A stretch of DNA of 64,000 nucleotides from Heloderma charlesbogerti (Eukaryota; Chordata; Lepidosauria; Squamata; Helodermatidae). Numbering within the stretch: the first letter of the stretch is position 1; every line of letters starts with the position of its first letter. The stretch lies in the NCBI GenBank assembly GCA_026122225.1, contig JANEZZ010000399.1, forward strand, positions 2,800,001 to 2,864,000, written 5' to 3'. Of the stretch, positions 1 through 9,760 are shown one piece after another. Below the pieces are notes generated by a model. The model was not told where the DNA came from and did not search any database. It saw only the letters and a program-made list of their open reading frames with translations. Made by a program: the position numbers and the translations under genes.

Positions 1-359
1 ATAGTGTCTTTCATTAGGGCTTTTATAACTTCTCTTGCTTTTTCAGTCCGGGTCGGATAGGCTTCCACCCATCCTGTATAAGAACATACAAAAACTAATA
101 GGTGACGATAATGTCCTGCCCTAGGCATGTCGGTAAAGTCAACCACTAGGGCTTCGAAAGGGAAAGTACCATGCTGCTGAACTCCTGGTGGAGGTCCTTT
201 TCCTTGTTTGGGGTTATTTTTGGAACATTCTACACACCGCATAGATGCTGACTTGGCAAAGCTGTGTATCCCATTGATGTAAACTTGCTTTTGTAGTAGC
301 GCTGCTAGGGCACTCTTTCCTAAATGGGTGGCTTTATGAGCTGCCTGCACGATACTCCA
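1..359 (-). pseudogene. pol: ERV pol: integrase N-terminal part (cut by window edge)
   Basis: An open frame without stops runs from about 359 to the window edge. It shows the HHCC zinc-binding module of retroviral integrase (H-x3-H as HKATH, later C-x2-C as CVEC), followed by the start of the catalytic core with its first Asp in VVDFTDM. The remaining core acids lie beyond the window. Integrase would insert proviral DNA into the host chromosome. It is in a different frame from the RNase H segment just upstream, so a frameshift separates them. Confidence 0.85.
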
Positions 360-361
360 GG

Positions 362-1420
362 CTAGCCGGTGTGCAGTTCCCACCACCTCTGGACTGTTCT
401 CTTGGCTCTTAAAGACTCAACAGCCATTTGGTCTTCTTCTGTGGTATACTTTGGGTACGTGTCTGTCAAATCGACTTGGAACAATGGGGTGGCTAAAAGT
501 GCCAATTTTTCTGCCGTGTTTTGATTACTTCTAAAGGCAGCCTGCTTAGCCACCTGGTCTGCCCATCGGTTTCCCTTGGCTATATCGTTGGTTCCTTTTT
601 TATGCCCTCGACAATGCATCACTGCCACACGCTTAGGGTGCCACACGGCATCTAATAATGCCGAGATTTCTACTACATTTTTGATACCTTGGCCTGCTGA
701 GTTTATTAACCCTTTCTCACGGTATAGTGCTCCATGGGCATGGAGAGTGGTGAACGCATACTTAGAATCTGTGTAAATGTTGACTGTGAGTCCAGCAGCC
801 AGCATCAAAGCTCGAATAAGGGCAATCAGTTCCGCCTTTAGAGCCGAAGTCCCTATGGACAGAGGGCTTGCTTCAATGACTTTGTCTCTAGTTACCACTG
901 TGTAGCCGGCATATCTTCTTCCATCTTGGACAAAACTGCTTCCATCTGTGAAGTAGGTGACATCTGGGTGGGGCCACGGACTATCACGCAGGTCTGGCTG
1001 ACTAGAGTAAACTTCATCCATAGTCTCAATGCAGTTGTGCTCAGGTTGACCCTCCGGTTCTACTGGTAGCAACGTGGCTGGATTCAAGTTAGAAGACACT
1101 TCTAATTTAATACGTGGGTTCTCACAGAGCATAGCTTGATACTTGGTCATGCGCTCGTTGGTGAACCAGTAATTTCCTTTATACTCCATCAGTGTGAGTA
1201 CTGCATGCGGAACCCGCACTATTAGCTCTTGCCCCATTGACAACTTATCCGCCTCTTTAACCAGTAGAGCTGTTTCTGCAATAGCTTTTAAACATGCAGG
1301 CCAGCCTCTGGCAACAGGATCCAATTGTTTAGATAAATATGCCACTGGTCGCTGCCATGAGCCAAGTTGCTGTGTCAATACTCCTATGGCTACATTGTCT
1401 CGTTCATGAACATACAGCAA
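362..1420 (-). pseudogene. pol: ERV pol: RT C-terminal (connection) region and RNase H
   Basis: A 352-codon open stretch. The first third continues reverse transcriptase (YVHERDNVAIGVLTQ and YLSKQLDPVA are typical of the thumb/connection). The second half is an RNase H domain with all four metal-binding acids visible: D in TYFTDGSSF, E in AELIALI, D in IYTDSKYAF and D in NRWADQVAK. RNase H degrades the RNA of RNA/DNA hybrids during reverse transcription. It is in the same frame as the RT segment upstream but separated from it by an in-frame stop at 1511-1513, and it ends at a TAG (362-364) where the reading frame shifts before integrase. Confidence 0.9.
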
Positions 1421-1510
1421 AAAGGGCTTGGCTACATCTGGAAGTCCTAAAGTTGGTGCTTGAAGTAGCGCCTTTTTAATGTTAACAAAAGCCTCTCTCT
1501 GCAGCTTGTC

Positions 1511-2122
1511 CTATTGAAAAGGAGCTGTCTCTGGATCTTTAGTAGCTTCATACAGGGGCTTACTCATTACAGCAAAATTAGGGATCCAAATTCTACAGAA
1601 CCCGGCGGCTCCAAGAAATTCCCGCACCTGCTTCCTAGTTGTTGGTTCAGGCAGGGCACACACAGTCTCTTTTCGTTCAGGACCCAATTCTCGTTGTCGT
1701 TGAGACACTATAAACCCCAAATATCGCACTTGGGTTTTACATAACTGCGCCTTTTTCTGGGACACTTTGTATCCTCGCTCCCACAAGAGTTGTAACAATT
1801 CCTGGGTGCCTTGCTTGCATTCAAATTCTGATGACGTCGCAAGTAACAAATCGTCCACATACTGCAACAGAACTCTTTTCCCGGGTTCTGAATGGAAATC
1901 TTGGAGGTCTTGACTAAAGGTGGTACTAAATAGGGTGGGGGAATTTTTGAAACCTTGTGGAAGGCGGGACCACATCAGTTGAGTCTTTCTTCCCGTTAAT
2001 TGGTCTTCCCATTGGAAGGCAAAGATGGCTTGGCTTTCGGGCGCCAGTCGAATGCAAAAGAAGGCATCTTTCAAATCTAGTGTGGTAAAATGAGTTGCTT
2101 CAGACGGAATCAGACCCAGCAA
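1511..2122 (-). pseudogene. pol: ERV pol: reverse transcriptase palm segment
   Basis: About 200 residues with the RT catalytic motifs in order: motif A (TTLDLKDAFFCIRL, with the first catalytic Asp), the LPQGFKNSP loop, motif C (LLQYVDDLLLA, the YVDD box with two catalytic Asp), then VRYLGF. YVDD is the form usual in gammaretroviruses. The segment is broken upstream by a frameshift (near 2122-2148) and downstream by a TAG at 1511-1513, so no full-length polymerase can be read from this copy. Confidence 0.93.
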
Positions 2123-2147
2123 TACATAGGGACCACCAGATGTATGG

Positions 2148-2891
2148 TTACTGTTGCTTGGTCACCAGCCTCAGGTCTTGCACCGGACGATATTCATCAG
2201 TGCCGGGTTTCTTTACTGGTAGGAGGGGTGTGTTCCATGGTGACTGACATTCTCGGAGGATACCGTATTTTAGCAGATGGTCTAGGTGCTTCTGAATTCC
2301 TAGTATCGCTCGTCGCGGCAGTGGATACTGTCGTACGTGCACTGGCACCGCCCCTGGTTTTAATTCAACTACAACAGGTGGCACACATCTTGCCATTCCT
2401 GGTGGGTTGTCTTCTGCCCACACCCCAGGCACATTAATTGCCTGCCATGGCTCTTCATCCAGTACTGGCATGGTCCATTGTAATCTCCACTTCTCTTCTT
2501 GCGGATAGGTGAGAGTTAAAAGCTTTATGCCTCTCCTGGTTCTTCGGAAGGTAATAGCAGCTGTTCTGTCTTCTTCAAAAGATATTTGGGCCCTCGGTTT
2601 TGACAACAAATCACACCCTAATAATGGCACTGGACACTTGGGTAGGTATAGGAATTGATGTTCCACCATATGGGATCCAAGCTGACAGGTTCTTTGTTCT
2701 AACAAGGGCCTTTCCTCTACTATTCCCGTCGCCCCTACCACTCGTACTTTTTGATGGGTGAGGGGAGCAACCGGGTAGGTTATTACAGATGAAGCTGCTC
2801 CAGTGTCAATCTTAAAGTCAATGTCATGGCCCCCCACAGTGGCAGTGACGAGGGGCTCCCCGGGGCCGAGATTGAGGGGGCCCGGTCTGTC
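2148..2891 (-). pseudogene. pro-pol: ERV pro-pol: protease and N-terminal reverse transcriptase
   Basis: This frame begins immediately after the UAG that ends gag and stays in gag's frame. The retropepsin active site is seen as FKIDTGAASSV (Asp-Thr-Gly), with the later conserved LLGCDLL segment. The RT fingers follow, with typical RQYPLPRRA and SPWNTPLLPVKK stretches. Protease matures the Gag-Pol polyprotein. The frame ends at 2148 just after the PVQDLR segment, where a frameshift separates it from the RT palm. Confidence 0.92.
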
Positions 2892-3662
2892 CTATTCGAG
2901 ACTTTCCATCGCAGCCATTCCCATAAAGGGGGCTACCTCATACATTCCTGCAGATCCCTGCATTTGCCAATTCGGTTGCCAGCTAAGCTGTCCCCTCCCT
3001 CGCCCGTTATGGCCTCCTCGATTTTCTTCTCTGTATGCCTGATTTATTCCATTTGGGCACTCACGCCACCAATGTCCATCTTGTCCACACTGGGCACACT
3101 GATTCCTCCCTAAACCTCTTCTTCCTCTACCAGATCCTCTCTCATTCCCTCGTCCACGTCCTCTTTGCCCTCGGCCCCTTCCTCGTCCTCCACCTCGCTG
3201 TTCTACCAACGCCGCAGTGAGTAATTCTGCCTTTTTAACCATCCTCTTCTCTTTCTTCTTCTCTTCTTCTTGATCCCGATTCACATATACCTTCTGAGCT
3301 ACTTCCAATAATTCTGTTAAGTTCTTTCCTGCAAAACCATCCAACTTCTGTAGCTTTTTCCGGATGTCTGAGTAACTTTGAGCTACAAAGGTCATGCTGA
3401 CCATCTTCATATTATCTGGGGCCTCTGGGTTGAGGGGGGTATACTGACGATAGGCATTTAAAAGACGCTCTAAGAACTCTCCAGGGGCCTCGGTGGCACC
3501 TTGCAGCACTTCAGAGACTTTAGTCATGTTAATTGACTTCTTCATACCTGCCCTCATGGCTTCTAACAGCAGGGTTTGATACTGGGTGAGGCGCTCCAAT
3601 CCTGCTGGTTTATTTGGATCCCAGTGGGGATTTTCTAGGGGCACTCTCTCTCTCTCATCCAT
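2892..3662 (-). pseudogene. gag: ERV gag: capsid C-terminal domain and nucleocapsid
   Basis: About 256 codons. Near residues 54-75 is the major homology region-like stretch (QGATEAPGEFLERL then AYRQYTP), typical of gammaretroviral capsid. A charged coiled segment lies around 125-145, an Arg-Gly-rich tract at 157-183, and a single CCHC zinc knuckle at residues 189-202 (C-x2-C-x4-H-x4-C). Nucleocapsid binds and packages genomic RNA. The frame ends at a UAG (2892-2894) and continues in the same frame into protease, the gammaretroviral stop-readthrough arrangement. Its upstream edge overlaps the preceding gag frame by 28 bp at a CT-dinucleotide run, so a frame break lies there. Confidence 0.92.
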
Positions 3663-4063
3663 CCTTGCGCATTCATATGATTCTCAGGTGCTCTTCCTAA
3701 GGCAATTCGCTCTGCCTGTTGATGGATCCGTCGCCTCTCCTCTGTGGTGAACAATGTCAAAAGCAACTGTTGGCAGTCTTGCCAATTGGGCATATGCGAA
3801 GCCATAATACTGGAGCACAGCTCTACTAACTCATGAGGCTTCTCTGTATATGAGGCATAATGGGTCTTCCAATTTAATAAATCAGAGGTCGTAAAAGGTG
3901 CATATGTGTAAGCCTGAACAGGTATATAATGTTCTTCTGCTTCTGGATCTGGATTCTGCACTAACTGGGTTACTTGTCTCAAAGGAAACAAAGGTTGAAC
4001 TCCGCTATCCAGACTTCTTAACTGATGGGCAGTAGACGGGCCTGCTTTTTCATTTAGGGCCAC
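3635..4063 (-). pseudogene. gag: ERV gag: capsid N-terminal domain fragment
   Basis: An open stretch of about 142 codons between the matrix and capsid C-terminal frames, shaped like gammaretroviral capsid N-terminal domain (FPLRQV near the start, then WKTHYASYTEKP and a HMPNWQDCQQLL stretch). It is separated by frame changes on both sides: upstream at the 24-bp tandem duplication (4072-4119) and downstream at a CT repeat near 3645-3660. The frame is open through the duplication, so the ATG used as left edge (4063) is not a true start. Confidence 0.82.
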
Positions 4064-4071
4064 CGCCGTTT

Positions 4072-4119
4072 TTACCAGATCTTCAGCCCAGTATCTTACC
4101 AGATCTTCAGCCCAGTATC
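4072..4119. repeat. 24-bp perfect tandem duplication in ERV gag
   Basis: Two adjacent identical 24-bp units, 4072-4095 and 4096-4119. The duplication is a multiple of three but lies where the gag frame changes: one frame meets a stop inside the first unit, another reads through both. It is probably a replication-slippage event in this copy, not part of the ancestral virus. Confidence 0.9.
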
Positions 4120-4833
4120 ATTTACCTCCTTTATAAGCGCCGATTGAGGCATTAGAGGGGACCCCATAGAGGTAGAAGTCTCAGCAGGTAAGATCTGGGA
4201 ATTGAGGACTGTAGCCGAAATTGGCGAAGCACTATCGGTGGGAGTTGAAACGGGAGTTGACGGCGGAGTCCTAGCCGTATCGGACCGAGTGGCGATGTCT
4301 GCGGGGGGTGACATGGGCTCAGCAGCCGCGGGAGTCGATGGGGCTGATTCATAATGACGCGGCTGCCTCACGGTGACATGAACACGCGGTGTAGCAACGA
4401 GTTCGCGTGGGGCATAGGTGGGCGGAAATGCCATTAGCTCTGTCAGATCTTCACTTGGGGATTCTAACACTGGCTGCAATTTCTTAGCTAATTTTTCTTT
4501 TCTAAGCACCAGAACTTTAGCCTGGGTCTCTAGGCATTTCTTTAACCATGGGGGAGAAGTTCGGACTACAGAATCCCACGAGTCTATATAGGGAAATTGA
4601 TCAGGGTGTCCAGGCTCCCCAACCACAATCGCATATACACGGCTAATTTTGCTGGGCTCCAAAGAGCCCTCACTGGGCCATCCTACACCAAAAGATGGCC
4701 ACTCTACTTCACACAATGTTCGCAGCCGTTGGGGGTTCATGGGGGGGTCACCATAATCTCCGCTGAAGCCTTTTTTGAAATTGTTTAACATACATCCCAA
4801 GGGGGTGCAAATCTTGCTTCCCCCACCTCCCAT
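4096..4833 (-). pseudogene. gag: ERV gag: matrix and proline-rich p12-like region
   Basis: Starts with Met-Gly and a Ser at position 6, the N-myristoylation pattern (G-x3-S) that anchors retroviral matrix to the plasma membrane; this fixes the start at 4833. Residues 41-53 (CEVEWPSFGVGWP) are characteristic of gammaretroviral-type matrix. A PPTY motif at residues 137-140 fits a PPxY late domain, which recruits NEDD4-type ubiquitin ligases for budding. Residues 150-230 are rich in Pro, Ser and Thr, like p12. The frame ends at a stop created within the first unit of a 24-bp tandem duplication. Confidence 0.9.
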
Positions 4834-5530
4834 AGCCTCCCTCCTAAGATAAAGACAGACACAATGAGGGAAAGGAGATTGTTCAGTAAGTAAGGGGTCT
4901 CACTGGCCGACATAAAAGGAATGTCGCACCACGCACTTTGCTACTGGCCTGGGCACCCGGACGGTCGACGGTATGCAACAGAAACCGCAGTAACCATTCA
5001 CACAATCATCAATTTCACCACTTCATTCATATGTCCCTGCCACCCACTTTCCCACTTTTCCACTAGAGCGAAGCAGTTTCCTCAGCGCCTTGCTGAGTAT
5101 TAGTGCCTGCTCGGGGGAGTGATCAAGTCCCCCCTTCCACCCCCAATCGGGTGGGTCTCTTTTTGTATACATATACTAACACTGATCTTCTTCATAAGGC
5201 GGGGCCCTCTTTTTTTCTGCCCAGTGGCCTTACTCCCGAAGGCGGGGCCCTCTTTTTACTCCATATACTTGCCTTTCTCCTGAAGGCTTCCAATGTGGGT
5301 TTCAACTCAATTGCAGCTGCAGTATGGGCAGGGCTCAAGTTCCTTCCTCCGCTTCCCAAGGTTCTCTTGACGCACACAGCCGTTCGGGTGATCCCGGCGC
5401 AGGCTGTCTCCCATTCACCCGACAAAAGGGTCGGTGGCGCCAAGAAGGGGAAGTGTGCGCTGAGCTCTCCCTCCCAGTGCGGCAATTAAGAGCAGGCAAC
5501 TGCCACCTCTCTGTCTCAGAGCCTGCCACA
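4834..5530 (-). other. ERV 5' leader between primer site and gag
   Basis: Non-coding leader of about 700 bp where a gammaretroviral packaging signal and splice donor would be expected; I cannot pinpoint either. It contains a direct repeat of about 19 bp (GGCGGGGCCCTCTTTTT core) at 5196-5214 and 5239-5257, spaced 43 bp apart. No convincing open frame. Confidence 0.7.
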
Positions 5531-5548
5531 ATCTGAGTCATGGCACCA
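5531..5548 (-). other. Retroviral primer-binding site, tRNA-His type
   Basis: On the minus strand the 18 bases read TGGTGCCATGACTCAGAT. This is complementary to the 3' end of tRNA-His with about two mismatches, both consistent with CpG-type decay (G to A). It lies 4 bp after the LTR end, where the primer site of minus-strand DNA synthesis belongs. A His primer is the defining trait of ERV-H-like groups. Confidence 0.85.
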
Positions 5549-5606
5549 TTTATGTTGCAGAAATCAGAGTCAGAGAGACCACAGAGTGAAGGAAAAGGAG
5601 TTCTTC

Positions 5607-5612
5607 TTTATT
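5607..5612 (-). terminator. LTR polyadenylation signal AATAAA
   Basis: AATAAA on the minus strand downstream of the TATA box and about 55 bp before the LTR end, as expected for the R/U5 area of a gammaretroviral LTR. Confidence 0.7.
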
Positions 5613-5680
5613 TAATGCGCGGGCTTAAGGCTGGAATCACTTCCAAAGAGCCAGAAGCCCCAAGGCACATTAACACATTG

Positions 5681-5690
5681 CTTTTATAGA
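5681..5690 (-). promoter_or_regulatory. LTR TATA box
   Basis: Minus strand reads TCTATAAAAG, about 280 bp into the LTR. It lies about 70 bp upstream of the LTR poly(A) signal, consistent with a short R region between them. Confidence 0.7.
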
Positions 5691-5972
5691 TATGGTGACA
5701 CACAGACGACTTTCCCCCCCACCCCTTCTCTTGCGGTTTTGCAGTTGGCTCAGTTGTTTATGGTACAGGAAATGGGTCATAGGGCGCAGTAAGTAAAGAA
5801 CAGGAACGTAGTATTCAATAAGCAAAGAACAGGGACATGATATGCGATTTGACTTAACCTCAGCCTGGCTGATAAGTCAGGAAGTTTCCACATTGCTATT
5901 TTCTTGCTAAACTATGGTAGCTCAGCAAGAACATGAGACCACTTAGTCTGACCCCCCGATATGGCTGCTACA

Positions 5973-7391
5973 GCTACAGTCACCGTCTGCAGTGATCTTG
6001 GAGCCCAAGAAAATAAAATCTGTCGCTGCTTCCATTTCTACCCATTCCATATGCCAGGAAGTGATGGGGCCAGTTGCCATGATCTTCATTTTTTTAATGT
6101 TGAGTTTCAAACCAGCTTTTGCACTCTCCACTTCCACCCTCAACAAGAGGCTCTTTAGATCCTCTTCGCTTTCTGCCATTAGGGTGGTATCATCTGCGTA
6201 TCTGAGGTTGTTGATAATTCTCCCGGCAATCTTAATTCCGACCTGTGATTCATCCAGCCCGGTGTTTCTCATGATGTACTCTGCATATAAATTAAATAAG
6301 CAGGGCGACAATATACAGCCTTGTCGTACTCCTTTCCCAATTTTGAACCAATCGGTTGTTCCATGTCTGGTTCTTACTGTTGTTTCTTGACCCTCATACA
6401 GGTTTCTCAGGAGACAGGTAAGGTGGTCTGGTACTCCCATCTCTTTCAGAATTTGCCACAGTTTGTTGAGATCCACACAATCAAAGGCTTTAGCGTAGTC
6501 AATGAAGCAGAAATAGACGTTTTTCTGGAATTCTCTTGCTTTCTCCATGATCCTGCGAATGTTGGCGATTTGATCTCTAGTTCCTCTGCCTCTTCAAAAC
6601 CCAGCTTGTACTTCCGGTAGTTCTTGGTTCACATGCTGCTGAAGCCTAGCTTGTAGGATTTTGAGCATAACCTTGCTGGCATGTGAAATGAGCGCAATTG
6701 TACGGGAGTTTGAACACTCTTTGGCATTGCCCTTCTTTGGAACTGGAATGTAAACTGACCTTTTCCAGTCTTGTGGCCACTGTTGAGTGTTCCAAATTTG
6801 TTGGCATGTTGAGTGCAGCACTTTAACAGGATCATCTTTTAGGATTTTAAATAGCTCAGCTGGAATACTGTCATCTCCACTAGCTTTGTTGTTAGTAATG
6901 CTTCCTAAGGCCCACTTGACTTCAATCTCGAGGATGTCCGGCTCAAGTTCAGTGACCGCACTATCATGGCTGTCAGGGAGATTAAGATCTTTCCTGTATA
7001 GTTCTTGTGTGTATTCTTGCCACCTCTTCTTAATCTCATCTGCTTGTGTTAGGTCCCTGCCTTCTTTGTCCCTTATCATGCCCGTCTTTGCAAAAAACAT
7101 TCCCTTGATAATCTCCGATTTTCTTGAAAAGATCTCTAGTCTTCCCATTCTATTGTTTTCCTCGATTTCTTTGCATTGTTCATTTAAGAAGGCCTTCTTG
7201 TCTCTCCTTGCTATTCTTTGGAACTCTGCATTCAGTTGGGTATATCTTCCCCTTTCTCCCTTGCTTTTCTCTTCCCTTCTTTCCTCAGCTCCTTGTAAAG
7301 CCTCATCAGACAGCCACTTTGCTTTCTTGCATTTCTTTTTCTTTGGGATGGATTGAGTTGCTGCCTCCTGAACAATGTTACGGACCTCCAT
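5973..7391 (-). mobile_element. BovB (RTE clade) LINE, 5'-truncated and cut by the ERV
   Basis: The minus strand encodes BovB ORF2 from the linker before RT through RT. Visible motifs: YAKAFDCVD (motif A), GVRQGCILSPCLFNLYAEYI (motif B), LRYADDTTLMAE (motif C). It is collinear with the complete copy at 55845-59060. The 5' end is truncated at about 7391, typical of target-primed reverse transcription. A nonsense codon at 6591-6593 (CGA to TGA, a CpG transition) splits the frame. BovB sequence stops at 5973, where the ERV LTR starts; the 3' part should lie beyond the window's left edge. Confidence 0.93.
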
Positions 7392-7540
7392 TGTATTGCT
7401 TCTCCATACAAAAATCCCCACAGTTATGACAGGAAGAATGATTCTGCCCTAGCTTTCTCCTTGATATGCTAGTTTTCCCATGTGAAGGAGGTTTATTTTT
7501 TAAAATGAAGCAGGACTCAATGAGGGAAAGCCCCCCTACA

Positions 7541-7750
7541 GGGCCAAAACAGACATTATTTTAAATCTATGTCTAGCAGCTATGTCTTTTTTCTTTTTCA
7601 TTTTTACTCTAGAGTAGGTGCAGGTGGCCTGATTCAGAACATGCTCCTAATGTGGGGATTCAGAACACCCCAGCTGTGCCTACTCTAGAGTAAAAATGAA
7701 TAAAAGATGTAGCTGCTAGACACAAAAGGAAAGTAATGTCTGTTTGGTCC
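7541..7750. mobile_element. Short inverted-repeat element (MITE-like), family 1 copy A
   Basis: Begins GGGCCAAAACAGACATTA and ends with its near-exact reverse complement (TAATGTCTGTTTGGTCC). The inverted repeat extends inward through a (T)GTCTAGCAGCTA segment and again through an internal ACTCTAGAGTA...TACTCTAGAGT arm, so most of the 210 bp can fold on itself. No coding capacity. A second copy is at 38169-38408. Superfamily not determined. Confidence 0.8.
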
Positions 7751-7753
7751 ACA

Positions 7754-8377
7754 GTTTGTGCTGTGTCCTGCTTGTAAGGACTGAATTTAAGCCTAAATAA
7801 CTAATGCTCCCTCACCCTCTGGACTATATTACTGAACTACTTTAAGAAGCTCCTTTTTATTTTTTTATGGTAGGCTTTGTTTTCCTTATAGAACCCCACA
7901 TGAAAATTAGAGACCAAGACCTCGAAAATACCTGCCTTCTCATGTCAGATGTTTGTTTCATGTTTGAGGACCAGAAGAAGGGGATGCATCAGACTTTATG
8001 GGAAACAGCTTAATTACATGGATGTAACTATGGGCAGTTTCTTCCCCACCCCTTGCACCAGTCTAAAACTTTCTATAGAAAACTGCTGATTGCTGAACTT
8101 CATTTTAATTGTGGTACAAAACAAAGCTTGAGCTGACAAAGGACATAATTAAAGATGGACTGAGAAAATGTAGGACTGAACTGAAATGGGTGGGGGTTGC
8201 TTTTCAGGAACTTATTCAACCCCTGAGAAAATCCATTTCTAGGGGGGCTGCACACAGTGTCCACAACGCAGCAACCTTCCTTGACAGGCAAATGTAACCA
8301 ACTATGTGGCATCATGATGATTACCTATTCAGAGTGAAGGCAGGAAGCTTTGCTCTCACTGCAAATTGGCTTCATGA
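7754..8377. other. Unassigned non-coding stretch
   Basis: No supported gene. Only short spurious open frames and no clear repeat signature. Confidence 0.5.
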
Positions 8378-8730
8378 CACTGGGCTGGTTTGCACAATTG
8401 CTGCAGCCCACCATGGTGGCTGTCTGCCCACCCTTTTGAATATTTCAGCCATGGCAGGCAGTCTCCACAGCTTATTGTGATGTGCGAATCCAGCAAGGGT
8501 GGTTTATGAAAGGGTTAAACAACACCCGCATAACTGTAAAACAAGTCATGGGTTATGTGAGGGTTGTTTAACCCTCACAGAAGCTACCCTGGCTGGGCTT
8601 CGCTCAACACAGTAAGCCATGGTGCCTGCCTGCCATGGGTTGAATATTCAAAATGGCCACCAGTATGCACCACAACCTACCATGACTTAATTAAGCCACG
8701 GTGGGCTGTGGTGATCGTGTGAACCCAGTC
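8378..8730. mobile_element. Inverted-repeat DNA element of about 350 bp
   Basis: Ends are imperfect inverted repeats of about 35 bp: the left begins CACTGGGCTGGTTTGCAC and the reverse complement of the right begins GACTGGGTTCACACGATC; both continue into CAGCCCACC(A/G)TGG. A second inner inverted pair (GGGTTAAACAAC...GTTGTTTAACCC) lies at about 8513-8573. Non-coding. No clear target-site duplication. Confidence 0.72.
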
Positions 8731-9156
8731 ACTGTCACATATCCAACTCTGATTGTCTACAGGGCATTTTGATGGCATCACACTAGCAACATTATCACCG
8801 ATTTGCTGACATCATGTTGAAGAAGATTTCTGAAAAAACAAAAATAGTGCTGAAGAAGGCTGGCAGCAAAAAGGTTTACATTTTGAGAGTTTTCAGGGAC
8901 CAGTTTGGGTGACAAAGAGGTCATTCAAGACATAGGTATCATACAGGAATACTTAGCAGGGAAAAGGGATTGCCTGTGTGGCAAACCCAGGTTTATTGAT
9001 GTGTAATGTGTGACATATTTTCACATTTGGGCCAAAATGCTGAGATTTATAGGCATTTCATCTTCTAGGCAATTCAAGCTGAGGGTTTAAATGGAAAATC
9101 ATATTGCCGCTTTTGGTAGGTGAACAGCTGCAGTAAAAACATTTCAAAAGTTAATC
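8731..9156. other. Unassigned non-coding stretch
   Basis: AT-rich DNA; no gene or repeat signature that I can name. Confidence 0.45.
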
Positions 9157-9760
9157 ATTTGTTTATTAAATCTACATACTGTCCAACCAAATGGCCTCGG
9201 GGCAGTTTTCAGTCATAAAATAACAATAAGATAACAACCAACACAAGAATACAGCCGATGAAAATATAGAAATATTAAATGATTAAAACCATTACAAGAT
9301 TACAAAGCCAGAAGTAAAACTGAGAATAAAAGCAACAAATTAAAGATTAAATGTCTACCAGGCATCTAAGAGCCTAAATGTATACAATGAAGAGAAAGGC
9401 AGGTATATGTGTGGGGGGCACCACAGAGAAGTCTCTCTCCCTGGTAGCCATCTGTCACACCATCCAGGGAAGAGACTCTGAAGATGGATCTTTAACAATC
9501 AGGCAGGAACATATAGGAGAAGGTTCCAGCCTAAGGTGTTCAGGGCTTTAAAGATCAGCACCAACACTTTGAACTGGGCATGGAAATTGACTGGCAACCA
9601 GTGTGCAGTTGATGCAACACTGCAATAATATGTTCGAAACGGCCAGTCCCAGTAAGCAGCCTTGCTACTTTGTTCTGCACTAACTGAAGTTTCCAGATCA
9701 TCTTCAGAGGTAGCCCAACATATAACACACTGCAATAATCCAGGCAGGAGGTTACCAGGA

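Larger units (their letters stand above)
1..5972 (-). mobile_element. Class I (gammaretrovirus-like) endogenous retrovirus, 5' part
   Basis: In viral order from 5972 downward: a 420-bp LTR, a primer-binding site, a leader of about 0.7 kb, gag, protease, reverse transcriptase, RNase H and the start of integrase, where the window ends. Gammaretrovirus-like traits seen directly: one CCHC zinc knuckle in gag, gag and pro in the same frame separated by a single UAG, a YVDD polymerase box, and a gammaretroviral-type matrix. The primer site resembles tRNA-His, as in ERV-H-like groups. The provirus is defective: frame breaks lie in gag (near 4096-4119 and 3635-3662), in RT (near 2122-2148) and before integrase (near 364), with an in-frame stop at 1511. 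env and the 3' LTR are outside the window. It interrupts a BovB LINE at 5973. Confidence 0.93.
5553..5972 (-). repeat. ERV 5' LTR (420 bp)
   Basis: Minus-strand ends are TGTAGCAG at 5972 and CTGCAACA at 5553: an 8-bp terminal inverted repeat with one mismatch and the canonical TG...CA. The outer boundary falls exactly where similarity to BovB stops, and the inner boundary is 4 bp from the primer site. It contains a TATA box (5681-5690) and a poly(A) signal (5607-5612) in the expected order. No second LTR is in the window, so its age cannot be estimated from LTR divergence. Confidence 0.88.

Noticed and set aside
5424..5445. Alternative primer site resembling tRNA-Lys (minus TGGCGCCACCGACCC)
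   Set aside because: Only the first 7-8 bases match, it is over 100 bp from the LTR end, and a much better 18-bp tRNA-His match sits 4 bp from the LTR boundary.
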